This document shows, piece after piece, positions 23,731-32,004 of a stretch of DNA of 32,929 nucleotides; the stretch's first letter is position 1, and each line of letters starts with the position of its first letter. Below the pieces are notes generated by a model. The model did not search any database, was not told the origin of the DNA, and saw only the letters and a program-made list of their open reading frames with translations. The position numbers were made by a program, and so were the translations under genes. This stretch comes from Paraburkholderia dilworthii (GTDB lineage: Bacteria; Pseudomonadota; Gammaproteobacteria; Burkholderiales; Burkholderiaceae): positions 1 to 32,929 of the forward strand of contig NZ_AWZT01000060.1 of assembly GCF_000472525.1 (NCBI RefSeq), given 5' to 3'.

Positions 23731-26457
23731 TCAGAACTTGTACGTTGCGCCAATCTGCGCGAAACGGCCGATGTACGTGTATAGCGACGTGTCGTAGCCA
23801 GTCTGGTCCAGCGTACCATTAGCAAAAATCGGATCGTACGGCGGGATACGGTTGAAGATGTTGTCGATGCCGCCGTAAATCGTCCAGTGCCTGAAGCCCG
23901 TGTACGTCATCATCAGGTTGAACTGGCTGTACGATCCCACTCGGCTCGGCGCCGGAGACTGCGCCAGATTCTGTGCGTACGGACCCGTGAACTGCCACGT
24001 CAACGCTGCGTCAAACTTGTGGTACGCCCAGTCCACCGTGGTGTTGCCCTTCCAGCGCGGAAAGCTGCCGCCGAACGGTTGCGTGATGGTGTAGTTGTTG
24101 CCCGCACCATTCACCGGCCCACCCGGCAAACCGAGCTTGAAGCTGTTCACGTAAGCCCAGTCACCCGACAGGGTGAACGTACCAACTGACGTCGGCAGAG
24201 ACTGGCGAAGCGTGCCTTCGAAACCGTTCGTATCGAGGTAGCCCAGGTTCGCGTACGGGATATTGACGTACAGCGTCTGGCCGGTCGTCGGGTCGACAAC
24301 CGTTGACGCAGGAGCACCCTGCCCGATCACATTATCTACGCGAATCTTGTACCATTCCAGTCCGACATCGGTCGTACGGGTCGGCGATACCTGGAAGCCA
24401 ATGTCCAGATTACGCGTACGTTCAGCCTTCAGGTTCGGATTACCCTCGGTGATCGAGGTGTAGTTCTGGCCGGTGGCCTGATCCACCTGAATACCCAGCG
24501 TGCGCGAATTGCTGTTCTCGACGAACGTCGGCGCACGGAAGCCGCGATTGTACGAAGTGAACATCGTGAGCGCCGAAACCGGCTGATACCGAAGCGCAAA
24601 GCGCGGCGAGAACGCACCGCCGACATCGCTGTAGTGGTCGTAGCGGCCCGATTGACTGAAAGTCAGGTTGCGCACGATTGGAATGTCCAACTGGTAGTAC
24701 ACGGCTGCCACGTTGCGCTGACCGTTCACCGTCTGGAGATTCGGATTGATGACGGTACCATCTGCGAACCCTGCACCCGGTGTCATGATTTCGCTCTGGT
24801 GCGTGAACTGTGCACCAAAGCCAAGACCCACGTCACCCGCCGGCAGATGGAACAGTTCCGGTGTCGCCAACGTCGCGTCAACCGTATCTAGCTTCGAGAT
24901 TGCGAGGTTGTTCGCGCTCGTGTACAGACCGATGGCCCCGTTGGGGGTCGCAGCCGGATTCGAAAAGTTATACGTGCCGTTCTGGTAAATGTTGTTCAGC
25001 ACGCCCGCGTTCAGCTCGTTCGAGTACTCGTTCGAGACCGTGCTTTGAGAATGGCTGACCGACGTCGCCCAGTCCCATTCGCCGTTCGGCAGATTAAACG
25101 TGCCTTTGATACCTGTGGACGCGCGCCAGAACGTCGCATACGTTTCCTGCGCCATCGCGTTCGGGAAGGTGTACGTGAGCGGTGTGTCGACGCCGAACGG
25201 GTTGTACTGGTTTGACGCTGGCACGACCGTGTTGAACGGGGTGAGTTGCTTCGTCTGAGGGTTATACACGAGGGTCGGGGTCTGCGGGTTGCCGACCACA
25301 TTGACACCCTGGTTACTGGTGCTCGTGTTGCTGCTGATCAGGAAGTCGCCGAACGCCGTCGTCGTATCGTTGACCTTGAAATCAGCATGCAGCTTTGCGT
25401 TTAGACGCTCGGTCAGCGGCAAAATAGACATGCTTTCCGCGGTGTTGGTGGCGCACACCGTGCCGCCCGACACCCCTGCTGAAGCGATCGAGTTGGTGCC
25501 TGCAGGGTGTACCGAACTACCCGGAGGGCAGCCCATCAGTGGCTGCGCGGTACCGCCGGGCACATTCCAGTAGGACGGTGAGAGCAATGACAGACCGCCC
25601 GGCTGCTGCGTGAAGTCCTGATTGCGCGTCGAGTCGCGGTCTGCCAACGTGAAGCCGTTTGACTTGTAGTAGCTCGCCGCAGCGGTCACATTGAAGCCGT
25701 CGGAATTGAGATCGCCGAACCCACCGAGCACGCCGAATTTGATCGTGCCGTCGCCATTGCCACCATTAAGGGCGCTGCCAAGGCTGCCGTCAAGTTGCAG
25801 CCCCTGGAAGTCGTGCTTCGTAATGATGTTGACCACGCCGGCGACCGCGTCAGAGCCGTATTGCGACACGGCACCGGCCTTCACGATTTCGATGCGGTCG
25901 ATAGCGTTCAGCGGAAGCGTGTTCAGGTCGAAGAACGAGTCGACGCTGTTCGAGAAGAACGCGAACGGCGCAACGCGCTGTCCGTCCACCAGCACCAGCG
26001 TATATTTTTCGCTCAGACCGCGCAGCGCGATACCCGCAGCGCCTGCAGCGAAGTTGGCCGCTTGGCCTTCGCCCCAGCTATTGGCTGAGTTGGCCGAGGT
26101 CGTGCGCAGGAAATCGGCAACGGTCGTAGCGCCGCTGTCCAGGATCTCTTTCTGCGAAACCGTCTGGACCTGATTGAAGCCAACCTTGTCGGCGCTGCGA
26201 ATCAGCGAACCGGTGACTTCGAACTTCTTCAATTGCGCAACGTTGCCGTTGCCAGTCGCGGTCGCGGGTGTTGCAGCGGTGCCCGATGCCGGAGTCGCAG
26301 CCGCTGCCGGCGTGCTGTCATTGCTCGTCGTGCCCGCCGCCATTCCCGTCGTGGCCGGCTGGCTTTGTGCAAATGCCGGAATGGCGATCGCGGCCGACAA
26401 TGCCAGTTCAGCCCAGACTATTCTCTTGATGGTCAGCGCCAATGCCCTTTGTTTCAT
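23731..26457 (-). CDS. TonB-dependent outer-membrane receptor
   Basis: 908 aa. Signal peptide ~1-30 (cleavage after AFA), an Ala/Pro/Thr-rich spacer (~32-75), then the plug: FEVTGSLIRSADKVGFNQVQ, ILDSGATTVADFLRT, IALRGLSEKYTLVLVDGQRV, LPLNAIDRIEIVKAGAVSQY, GSDAVAGVVNIITKHDF. The 22-strand barrel follows, with SYNRGFRAPTFVEN and NPNLKAERTRNLDIGF, and the chain ends in Phe (GATYKF), the outer-membrane sorting signal. The plug style is that of the receptors of Xanthomonas and Caulobacter that take up diverse large ligands rather than of classic siderophore receptors. AAGGGG precedes the ATG. Neighbouring tonB/exb genes could energise it. Ligand unknown. Confidence 0.92.
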   Translation of the reverse strand: MKQRALALTIKRIVWAELALSAAIAIPAFAQSQPATTGMAAGTTSNDSTPAAAATPASGTAATPATATGNGNVAQLKKFEVTGSLIRSADKVGFNQVQTVSQKEILDSGATTVADFLRTTSANSANSWGEGQAANFAAGAAGIALRGLSEKYTLVLVDGQRVAPFAFFSNSVDSFFDLNTLPLNAIDRIEIVKAGAVSQYGSDAVAGVVNIITKHDFQGLQLDGSLGSALNGGNGDGTIKFGVLGGFGDLNSDGFNVTAAASYYKSNGFTLADRDSTRNQDFTQQPGGLSLLSPSYWNVPGGTAQPLMGCPPGSSVHPAGTNSIASAGVSGGTVCATNTAESMSILPLTERLNAKLHADFKVNDTTTAFGDFLISSNTSTSNQGVNVVGNPQTPTLVYNPQTKQLTPFNTVVPASNQYNPFGVDTPLTYTFPNAMAQETYATFWRASTGIKGTFNLPNGEWDWATSVSHSQSTVSNEYSNELNAGVLNNIYQNGTYNFSNPAATPNGAIGLYTSANNLAISKLDTVDATLATPELFHLPAGDVGLGFGAQFTHQSEIMTPGAGFADGTVINPNLQTVNGQRNVAAVYYQLDIPIVRNLTFSQSGRYDHYSDVGGAFSPRFALRYQPVSALTMFTSYNRGFRAPTFVENSNSRTLGIQVDQATGQNYTSITEGNPNLKAERTRNLDIGFQVSPTRTTDVGLEWYKIRVDNVIGQGAPASTVVDPTTGQTLYVNIPYANLGYLDTNGFEGTLRQSLPTSVGTFTLSGDWAYVNSFKLGLPGGPVNGAGNNYTITQPFGGSFPRWKGNTTVDWAYHKFDAALTWQFTGPYAQNLAQSPAPSRVGSYSQFNLMMTYTGFRHWTIYGGIDNIFNRIPPYDPIFANGTLDQTGYDTSLYTYIGRFAQIGATYKF

Positions 26458-26858
26458 TTTCCCCTTCCCGCTCGTCAGTTAGGCAACAGCAGTATGTGAG
26501 GGGAGGTCTTGTGAACCCCCCACTCGATATACGGCGATCTTGCGCCGCGCTTCGTTAAAGCCGCCCCGTACTCCTTGCCGATCTCTCCGTGCCCGGCAAC
26601 CGGCTGACCGGGCTGGCGAATACACTCTGATAGGCGGAGTACGTTAAACCCCTATTACCATCGGACTACTAACCGATTACAAACTAAATGCACACCACTT
26701 TCTACTTGCTTCCACTTCTTATGTGTCACAGCGCAGGCTTGGGTAATGCATTGCCCATCTTCACACCTTTGTCCTTTCAAACTCAGGCAATGCCTACAGA
26801 ACAGATACAGATACAGATACAGCGCGACCGCTATCGCGAGAAAGCGTGGAGTGAGTCT
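26458..26858. other. 401-base gene-free region upstream of the receptor
   Basis: Contains a hexamer tandem repeat (26801-26822), an inverted pair CGTACTCC (26567-26574) and GGAGTACG (26636-26643), and a smaller pair ATCGG/CCGAT (26660-26677). No gene, tRNA or clear promoter was found. GC content is lower than in the flanking genes. Confidence 0.5.
26801..26822. repeat. ACAGAT hexamer tandem repeat, 3.7 copies
   Basis: Perfect repeats of ACAGAT over 22 bases, followed directly by GCGCG. Short enough to be chance, but length variation by slippage is possible. It lies between the broken regulator and the receptor promoter region. Confidence 0.7.
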
Positions 26859-27408
26859 CTAAAACAGTCGTGGCGTGCCAACCCATACGAGTACCGCTTC
26901 TTCTCGGGCCGTGTTGGCCCAGGCGTGAGGCACGGTCGAGTCGTAATGCGCGGCGTCACCTGCATGCAATACGAACGTGCCCGCTCACCACATACAGAAA
27001 CTCTTCCCCGGCATGCGTCGTGACCTCCGATGGATTCTGTCCCACCGGCATCCTGACGAGAATGACTTCCAGCTTGCTGCCGACCGAAAGATTCGTCAGC
27101 CGCCCGAAGAGATTCGCACTTCCATCAAAACCGAAGTACTGCAGATCGTTGGCTCTACGCACCGACCTGTCTTCAGTAGGCGTGCCGACGAAGTACTGCA
27201 CCGTGACACCTAGGGATCGAGCGATTCCAACTAGCGACGTGATTGAGGGCGTTGATTGCCCGCGTTCCACTTGCGACAGAAAGGGCTTGGAAATCCCTGC
27301 GGTCTTTGCCACTTCATCCAGCGTTCGATTCAGCCGTTGGCGAAGCGCGCGGATTTTTCTTCCTATAGAGACTGCAACTTGTGCCTTGTTATCGCGTGGC
27401 AAAACCAT
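26859..27408 (-). pseudogene. XRE-cupin regulator broken by a 26-base net deletion
   Basis: From ATG 27408 (MVLPRDNKAQ) the frame encodes an HTH almost identical in layout to the regulator at 880-1452 (IRALRQRLNRTLDEVAKTAG, GISKPFLSQVERGQSTPSIT) and the first cupin strands (THAGEEFLYVVSG). It then hits a TGA near 26959. The rest of the cupin is present in another frame: TFVLHAGDAAHYDSTVPHAW, then VWVGTPRLF and a TAG at 26859-26861. Compared with the intact paralogue, nine codons are replaced by one base between VSG and TFVL. The DNA-binding half could still be made as a ~150 aa truncated protein with unregulated activity. Confidence 0.85.
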
Positions 27409-27434
27409 AGCAAGACAGAATCCACTAGTCAAAA
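27404..27434 (-). promoter_or_regulatory. Promoter-like box at the start of the broken regulator
   Basis: On the minus strand TTTTGAC, 15 bases, TGCTATGGT, identical in words and spacing to 854-884. The intervening bases differ between the two copies, so the words and spacing have been kept selectively or by chance. Confidence 0.4.
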
Positions 27435-27710
27435 ATAGTTTGATGGGAGCTAATTACGTGTCATCTAATACAACACCTCGCCTGAAACAGGCTGGTATGC
27501 CAGGCGAGTGCGGACCCTGCGTAAAGCGACTAACGCGCTTTTCGGGGACGTCCGCCCTCTTTGCACGCGGCGCGACAGTTGCGCGTGCATCCGCGTGCAG
27601 CCGCTGGCACGAGACTACATTCCCCGACGGCAACTGCGCGCCCGCATGCTTGATACTGCGCAACTATCCAGCGCGCTTCGGCGGATGGAACATAGTGCAA
27701 AGGAGTGCCT

Positions 27711-28895
27711 CTACCTCGACGCCACCAGCACCCACAAACGTGCGAGATCGGCTGAACCATCCGTGCCCTTCACCTCACGGAAGGTTTGCACCGCGCGAGC
27801 CTTGTCGCCCGCTATGTAGTAGGCCTCGCCGAGATGCAGTTGCGCCTGGTCGGGGTGGTCGATGCCGCCCTTCGCAATGGCGGCATCCATTGCGGCCAGA
27901 CCCTGCTTTGCCTGCCCCGCGAAAACCTGGTTGAAACCCATATCGACTGGCGCAACGGGGTTCGCCGGATCGGCCGCCGCCTGCGCGCGCTTTGCGGCGA
28001 GTGCCTGCAGCCGCTTCTCGCGATCGGCCTGCGCGCCATGCCCCAGCACGCCCGACGCAAAGCCTTGATCGATGACCTGTTTGCCTTCCGCCGTGGTGCC
28101 CGCCACGATCGCGAGTTGGGTCATTTCCATGTAGTCGTCGGCGGTGGACAGCGAACCGGTCGCGCGGCGCAGTCGGTACGTGTCGATATCGAGCTTCGAC
28201 GAATAGCCCGGCTTGTTGCGAATCGCCGAGAACAGATCGTCCCAGTACGACTGCTTCGGATGATAGGCAACCAGCTTTTCGAGCGCGCCGCGGTACGTCG
28301 TGTCGTCCTTCACGCGCTGCGCACACGTGCCGAGCAATTGCAGTTGCGACTCGTCGGGCGCGTGGCCGGCATGGACCTGCGCGTCGATGCCCGGTTTGAG
28401 CAGGCTCACCACGCTCGCGCAATCATTCGACAGGTAGTACGACTGAACGAGCAGCGTTCGCATGTCGGGGTCGCTGCCGCCCGACTTCAGATAACGCTGC
28501 GCAATCTTCGCTGCCTGCGCATAGTTCTTCTGCTGGAAGTAGATCCCCGCCAGTGCCGCCGACGTGCGCTGCTCATCCGCGCCACTCAGCTTCCCCGAAC
28601 TCAGCAACGTTTCGTAGGCCTGAGCAGCCACGCCGGATTCGCCCGCCGCTGCCGCCGCTGCGCCACGCATTTCCTCGATCATGGTGCTTTCATACGGCGT
28701 CTTGCCGGGCACAGCCGCAGCCTGATCGATCTTCGTGAGCGCGTCCTTGTACTTGTGGGCGCGATACAGATCCTGCGCGGCGTTCAGCGGCTTCGCCACA
28801 TCCGGCCGCAAGGTGTCGGCGGCGTGAGCAGCGAGCGGCAGTACGAGAGCGGCCGCGATGACCGCGCGCTTGAACCGTTGATGAATCGTTTGCAT
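27711..28895 (-). CDS. Exported tetratricopeptide-repeat protein of the TonB/Exb cluster
   Basis: 394 aa. Signal peptide at 1-25 (cleavage after AHA). Helical repeats follow: LNAAQDLYRAHKYKDALTKI, QAYETLLSSGK, AALAGIYFQQKNYAQAAKIA, LLVQSYYLSNDCASVVSLL, and near the end MGFNQVFAGQAKQGLAAMDA, AQLHLGEAYYIAGDKARAVQ. TPR proteins encoded beside tonB-exbB-exbD genes are known in several Gram-negative groups and probably act as periplasmic partners of the energy complex. GGGAAGGG precedes the ATG, nine bases after the exbD stop, so it is the last gene of that operon. Exact role unknown. Confidence 0.8.
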   Translation of the reverse strand: MQTIHQRFKRAVIAAALVLPLAAHAADTLRPDVAKPLNAAQDLYRAHKYKDALTKIDQAAAVPGKTPYESTMIEEMRGAAAAAAGESGVAAQAYETLLSSGKLSGADEQRTSAALAGIYFQQKNYAQAAKIAQRYLKSGGSDPDMRTLLVQSYYLSNDCASVVSLLKPGIDAQVHAGHAPDESQLQLLGTCAQRVKDDTTYRGALEKLVAYHPKQSYWDDLFSAIRNKPGYSSKLDIDTYRLRRATGSLSTADDYMEMTQLAIVAGTTAEGKQVIDQGFASGVLGHGAQADREKRLQALAAKRAQAAADPANPVAPVDMGFNQVFAGQAKQGLAAMDAAIAKGGIDHPDQAQLHLGEAYYIAGDKARAVQTFREVKGTDGSADLARLWVLVASR

Positions 28896-28904
28896 TGCCC
28901 TTCC

Positions 28905-29333
28905 CTATTGCATGTACTGCTCATTGCCGATCAGACCGATCTTCGTCGCGCCCAATCGTTGCGCGGACGCCATCACCTCAGCGACGTCCTTGTATGGAAC
29001 CAGCTTGTTGGGCCGCAGATGGATTTCGGCCTGAACCGGCTCGGCTGCTACCTGCGAGAGCCGGGATTCGAGCGCCGCCCGATTCGGCACGGGCTGGCCG
29101 TTCCATGTCGTGGTGCCGTCGAAATCGATATCGATCTGCACTACTTCGGGCTGCGTGATGGGCGGCGGCGGGTTGCCGACCGGCAGATTCATCTTGATGG
29201 CGTGCGTCTGAATCGGGATCGTGATGATCAGCATGATCAGCAGCACCAGCATCACGTCGATTAGCGGCGTGGTGTTGATGTCGACCATCACATCCGGTTC
29301 GCTATCCCCGCCCGACGATACATTCATTCCCAT
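28905..29333 (-). CDS. exbD: ExbD/TolR-family protein (second copy)
   Basis: 142 aa. Short cytoplasmic N-terminus, one membrane helix (~27-47) with the conserved Asp in INTTPLIDVMLVLLIMLIIT, then a periplasmic domain (QIDIDFDGTTTWNGQPV, HLRPNKLVPYKDVAEVMAS). It forms the proton channel with ExbB. It follows the other exbD after a 107-base gap that holds a short direct repeat. Two ExbD genes behind one ExbB is the arrangement known from Xanthomonas, where the second has a specialised role. Confidence 0.9.
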   Translation of the reverse strand: MGMNVSSGGDSEPDVMVDINTTPLIDVMLVLLIMLIITIPIQTHAIKMNLPVGNPPPPITQPEVVQIDIDFDGTTTWNGQPVPNRAALESRLSQVAAEPVQAEIHLRPNKLVPYKDVAEVMASAQRLGATKIGLIGNEQYMQ

Positions 29334-29404
29334 AATCGGCTCCTGTCGATCGGACTTGGCGCCTTAGCTGTCGGCCAGAGTTGGTGCCTTAGCCCTTACG
29401 CTGG

Positions 29405-29439
29405 TCCCATGCAAAGCACTTAGTCCGATCCCATGCAAA
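29405..29439. repeat. Direct repeat in the exbD-exbD gap
   Basis: TCCCATGCAAA at 29405-29415 and 29429-29439. The same gap also repeats GCCTTAGC (near 29360 and 29387). It may be left from a small duplication. No gene is present in 29334-29440. Confidence 0.6.
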
Positions 29440-29440
29440 C

Positions 29441-29863
29441 TTATCCGCCGCGCGCGGGCGGCTCTGTGATAAACGAAACCTTGGCGATTCCGGCGCGCTC
29501 GCACTCGGTAATGACGCGGCCGATGAACTCGTAGCGCGCGTTCTGATCGCCACGAACATGCACTTCCGGCTGCGGCGTCATGACCGACACGGTTTTCAGG
29601 CGTGCCAGCAGCGTCGGCGCGTCGACCTGTTTCTCATTCCAGAAAAAATCGCCGTCGCGATTGACTGCGATGACAATACTTTTCGGCGTGGTCTGCAGCG
29701 GCTGGATCGCTTCCTTCGGCAATTGCACTGGCACCGTATGCGTTACGACCGGAATCGTGATCAGAAAGATGATCAACAGAACCAGCATCACGTCGACGAG
29801 CGGCGTGGTGTTGATACTGGAGATGACCTCGTCGTTGTCGTCCTGCCCAACGCTCATTGCCAT
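29441..29863 (-). CDS. exbD: ExbD/TolR-family protein (first copy)
   Basis: 140 aa, similar to the neighbouring copy. Conserved helix with Asp: ISSINTTPLVDVMLVLLIIF. Periplasmic part includes SIVIAVNRDGDFFWNEKQVD and EVHVRGDQNARYEFIGRVIT. It starts 12 bases after the exbB stop. The first residues MAMSVGQDDND parallel MGMNVSSGGD of the second copy, supporting the start choice and a duplication origin. Confidence 0.92.
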   Translation of the reverse strand: MAMSVGQDDNDEVISSINTTPLVDVMLVLLIIFLITIPVVTHTVPVQLPKEAIQPLQTTPKSIVIAVNRDGDFFWNEKQVDAPTLLARLKTVSVMTPQPEVHVRGDQNARYEFIGRVITECERAGIAKVSFITEPPARGG

Positions 29864-29875
29864 GACGGACTCCGC

Positions 29876-30784
29876 TTATTGAACCAGCGACGCTTCGCGA
29901 GCCGCGGCGCGCGCCGGACGGCGGCTGCCGGCCAGCAGAACGGTATGCAGTTGCGCGCCGAAAGCACGCACACGCTCCATCACCGACTTGTTGCGGCGAA
30001 CCAGGAAGTTGTAGCCGAGCACCGCCGGCACCGCCACCGCGAGGCCGATGGCGGTCATGATCAACGCTTCGCCCACCGGGCCCGCGACCTTATCGATCGA
30101 AGCCTGACCCGCAATCCCGATGGCCGTCAGCGCGTGATAAATCCCCCACACCGTACCGAACAGGCCGACGAACGGCGCCGTCGAACCCACCGTGCCGAGG
30201 AAAGCCAGGCCGTCTTGCAGACGATTCGACACGTTAGTGATCGCACGTTCGACCGACGTATCGATCCACGTATTGCGGTCCACGGCTTCGAGCAGCGCTT
30301 CGTCGTGATGCTCGCCTGCCTCGATTGCCGTTTCGGCGATAAAGCGGAACGGCGACGTTTCGTCGAGGAGCTTGGCGCCTTCGAGCAGCGACGGCGCGCT
30401 CCACAGTTGTTCGTCGGCGCTCTTCGCGCGGCGGTTCGCCCGGAACTGCTCGACAAACTTGGTGATCATGATGTACCAGCTGCCCATCGACATCAGCACC
30501 AGCAAGATCAGCACGAAGCGGGCGACGAAGTCGCCGTTCTTCCAGAGAGCGCCAAGGCCGTACGGGTTGCTGACGGTTTCGGACGTGGCCGGCGCCGGGG
30601 GCGGCACAGCTTCGTCGGCGGCCGAGCCTGCGGTTTGCGCCGCGGCGGTCGCCGGCGCAGCGGCCGCCGACGCGGTGGCGTCACTAGCCTGCGCATGGGC
30701 CATTTGCGGTGCAACAAAGGTATCTACCGTGGTTACGGCGATCAACATGCTTGCCGCCAGTGCGACGAGAGTACGCTTCTTCAT
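29876..30784 (-). CDS. exbB: ExbB/TolQ-family proton channel protein
   Basis: 302 aa, longer than E. coli ExbB because of an N-terminal signal-like segment (~1-31, ending AHA) and an Ala/Pro-rich periplasmic stretch (to ~95). Three membrane helices follow, including VARFVLILLVLMSMGSWYIM and the TolQ/ExbB core GLAFLGTVGSTAPFVGLFGT with VWGIYHALTAIG and ALIMTAIGLAVAVPAVLGYN. It is the channel subunit that feeds the proton gradient to TonB. The gene lies 76 bases downstream of tonB. Confidence 0.93.
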   Translation of the reverse strand: MKKRTLVALAASMLIAVTTVDTFVAPQMAHAQASDATASAAAAPATAAAQTAGSAADEAVPPPAPATSETVSNPYGLGALWKNGDFVARFVLILLVLMSMGSWYIMITKFVEQFRANRRAKSADEQLWSAPSLLEGAKLLDETSPFRFIAETAIEAGEHHDEALLEAVDRNTWIDTSVERAITNVSNRLQDGLAFLGTVGSTAPFVGLFGTVWGIYHALTAIGIAGQASIDKVAGPVGEALIMTAIGLAVAVPAVLGYNFLVRRNKSVMERVRAFGAQLHTVLLAGSRRPARAAAREASLVQ

Positions 30785-30860
30785 GCCTGCTCCAAGTTCA
30801 TTAGTACAACTTCTAAACCAAGACTGATAAATCGCTACCGGTACCGAACAGCCGGTGAAT

Positions 30861-31571
30861 TCAGTTCAGGTTAAACGAGAACGGAACCTGCACACGGACA
30901 GCCTGGCCTTGGGAAACGCACGTGAACTGCTTGACCGCGTTGAATGCCGCGCGATCCAGTGATGAGTCGTCCGAGGATTTGGCAACACGTTCATTCGTAA
31001 TATGGCCCTGCGGATCAACCACGAATTCAATGAGAACATCACCGGTCACGTTGTTTTCCTGCGCTTCCTTCGGATAGCGGATCGACGAGCGGATCTGATC
31101 CGAGTTCGGGCACACGACTCCGACTTCGGTGCTCACCGGCTTGCTCGGCGCGGGCGGCGCCGGCGGTGCGGGCGGCGCGACGGCAGGCGCCGACACGACC
31201 GGTGCGGCCTGATGCGTAATGGTCGGCTGCGGCGGCGTTTGCACCTGCACTTCCGGCGGCGGCACGAACGGCGGCGGCGGCGGCGCGAATTTGGGCGGCG
31301 GCAATTGCACCGTGGGCAACGGCGGCGGCGGCGGCGGTTTCACCGGTTCGATGATCTTCGTTTCAATAGGATGCTGAATGACCTGCACGACCTTGGTGGC
31401 GAGGCCATTGATCAATGCATAGATCAGCACGATATGCAGGAGCAGAACAATTGCGATGCCGCCGAAGCGGCGTACTGGGTTTTGTTGCTTACGCCCGAAT
31501 TCACGCGGGCGCCCCGGCCTTTCCATACGGGCCGCTGCTGCCGGAAATTGCCCTTCGACTTTCGTACCCAC
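30861..31571 (-). CDS. tonB: TonB energy-transducing protein
   Basis: 236 aa from GTG 31571, chosen because GGAGGAG lies five bases upstream (31577-31583); the frame is open to ATG 31631 and an internal ATG exists at 31526, neither with a ribosome site. Cytoplasmic segment rich in Arg (1-36), one helix IAIVLLLHIVLIYALINGLA (~39-58), a long Pro-rich arm (~70-150) with PPPPPLP and PPPEVQVQTP, then the C-terminal TonB domain with SSIRYPKEAQENNVTGDVLI. Two Cys residues (VVCPNS and QFTCVS) frame that domain. First gene of the Ton cluster. Confidence 0.92.
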   Translation of the reverse strand: MGTKVEGQFPAAAARMERPGRPREFGRKQQNPVRRFGGIAIVLLLHIVLIYALINGLATKVVQVIQHPIETKIIEPVKPPPPPPLPTVQLPPPKFAPPPPPFVPPPEVQVQTPPQPTITHQAAPVVSAPAVAPPAPPAPPAPSKPVSTEVGVVCPNSDQIRSSIRYPKEAQENNVTGDVLIEFVVDPQGHITNERVAKSSDDSSLDRAAFNAVKQFTCVSQGQAVRVQVPFSFNLN

Positions 31572-32004
31572 CTTTACTCCTCCGGCGTGAACCGTCCATT
31601 TCTGTAACTGCAGTGCGCTTGAATATGGCAATCAGCGTTCTTCGGGCAACCGCTTCCTTCCTCCCGCACATTGATCTGCGCGCTGAAGTTAGCTTGCGGC
31701 GCTGAAAACTGATGCGATGAAACAGATAGGGCTGTAAGACGTCCCCGCGGTACTTCACACCCGCCGAACGATCATCTAATTACAACTTCCATTCAAATTA
31801 GACTCGCCCATTTCGGGCTGCCAAGAACACCTGGAGACTGTCCGAACGAAGCGCGCTGCGGCTTCTAGACTTTATGCGCGATTGTCACCGGCGTTTCATG
31901 GGATGCGACGATAGCAGGACAAAAAAAGTGCGGTCAAACTTTATTTGATAGCAGCATGCAACGTTTAGAGAAAACACCCCGGGGGTAGCCGTAACCTCTG
32001 GGAG
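31572..32004. other. 433-base gene-free region upstream of tonB
   Basis: Contains the tonB ribosome site and a promoter-like motif at 31908-31938 (minus). No Fur-box-like sequence was recognised. A CCCCGGGGG block lies next to the IS2-like terminus at about 31977-31985. No gene is supported. Confidence 0.5.
31908..31938 (-). promoter_or_regulatory. Promoter-like motif upstream of tonB
   Basis: On the minus strand TTTGAC, 16 bases, TGCTATCGT. Read as TTGACC, 18 bases, TATCGT with an extended TGC it is a plausible sigma-70 promoter ~330 bases upstream of tonB. It resembles the boxes at 854-884 and 27404-27434, with one more spacer base. Confidence 0.4.

Noticed and set aside
27508..27819. Open frame in the gap between the TPR gene and the broken regulator
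   Set aside because: Arg/Cys-rich composition, overlap with the TPR gene and no recognisable motif; the gap 27433-27710 holds no supported gene.
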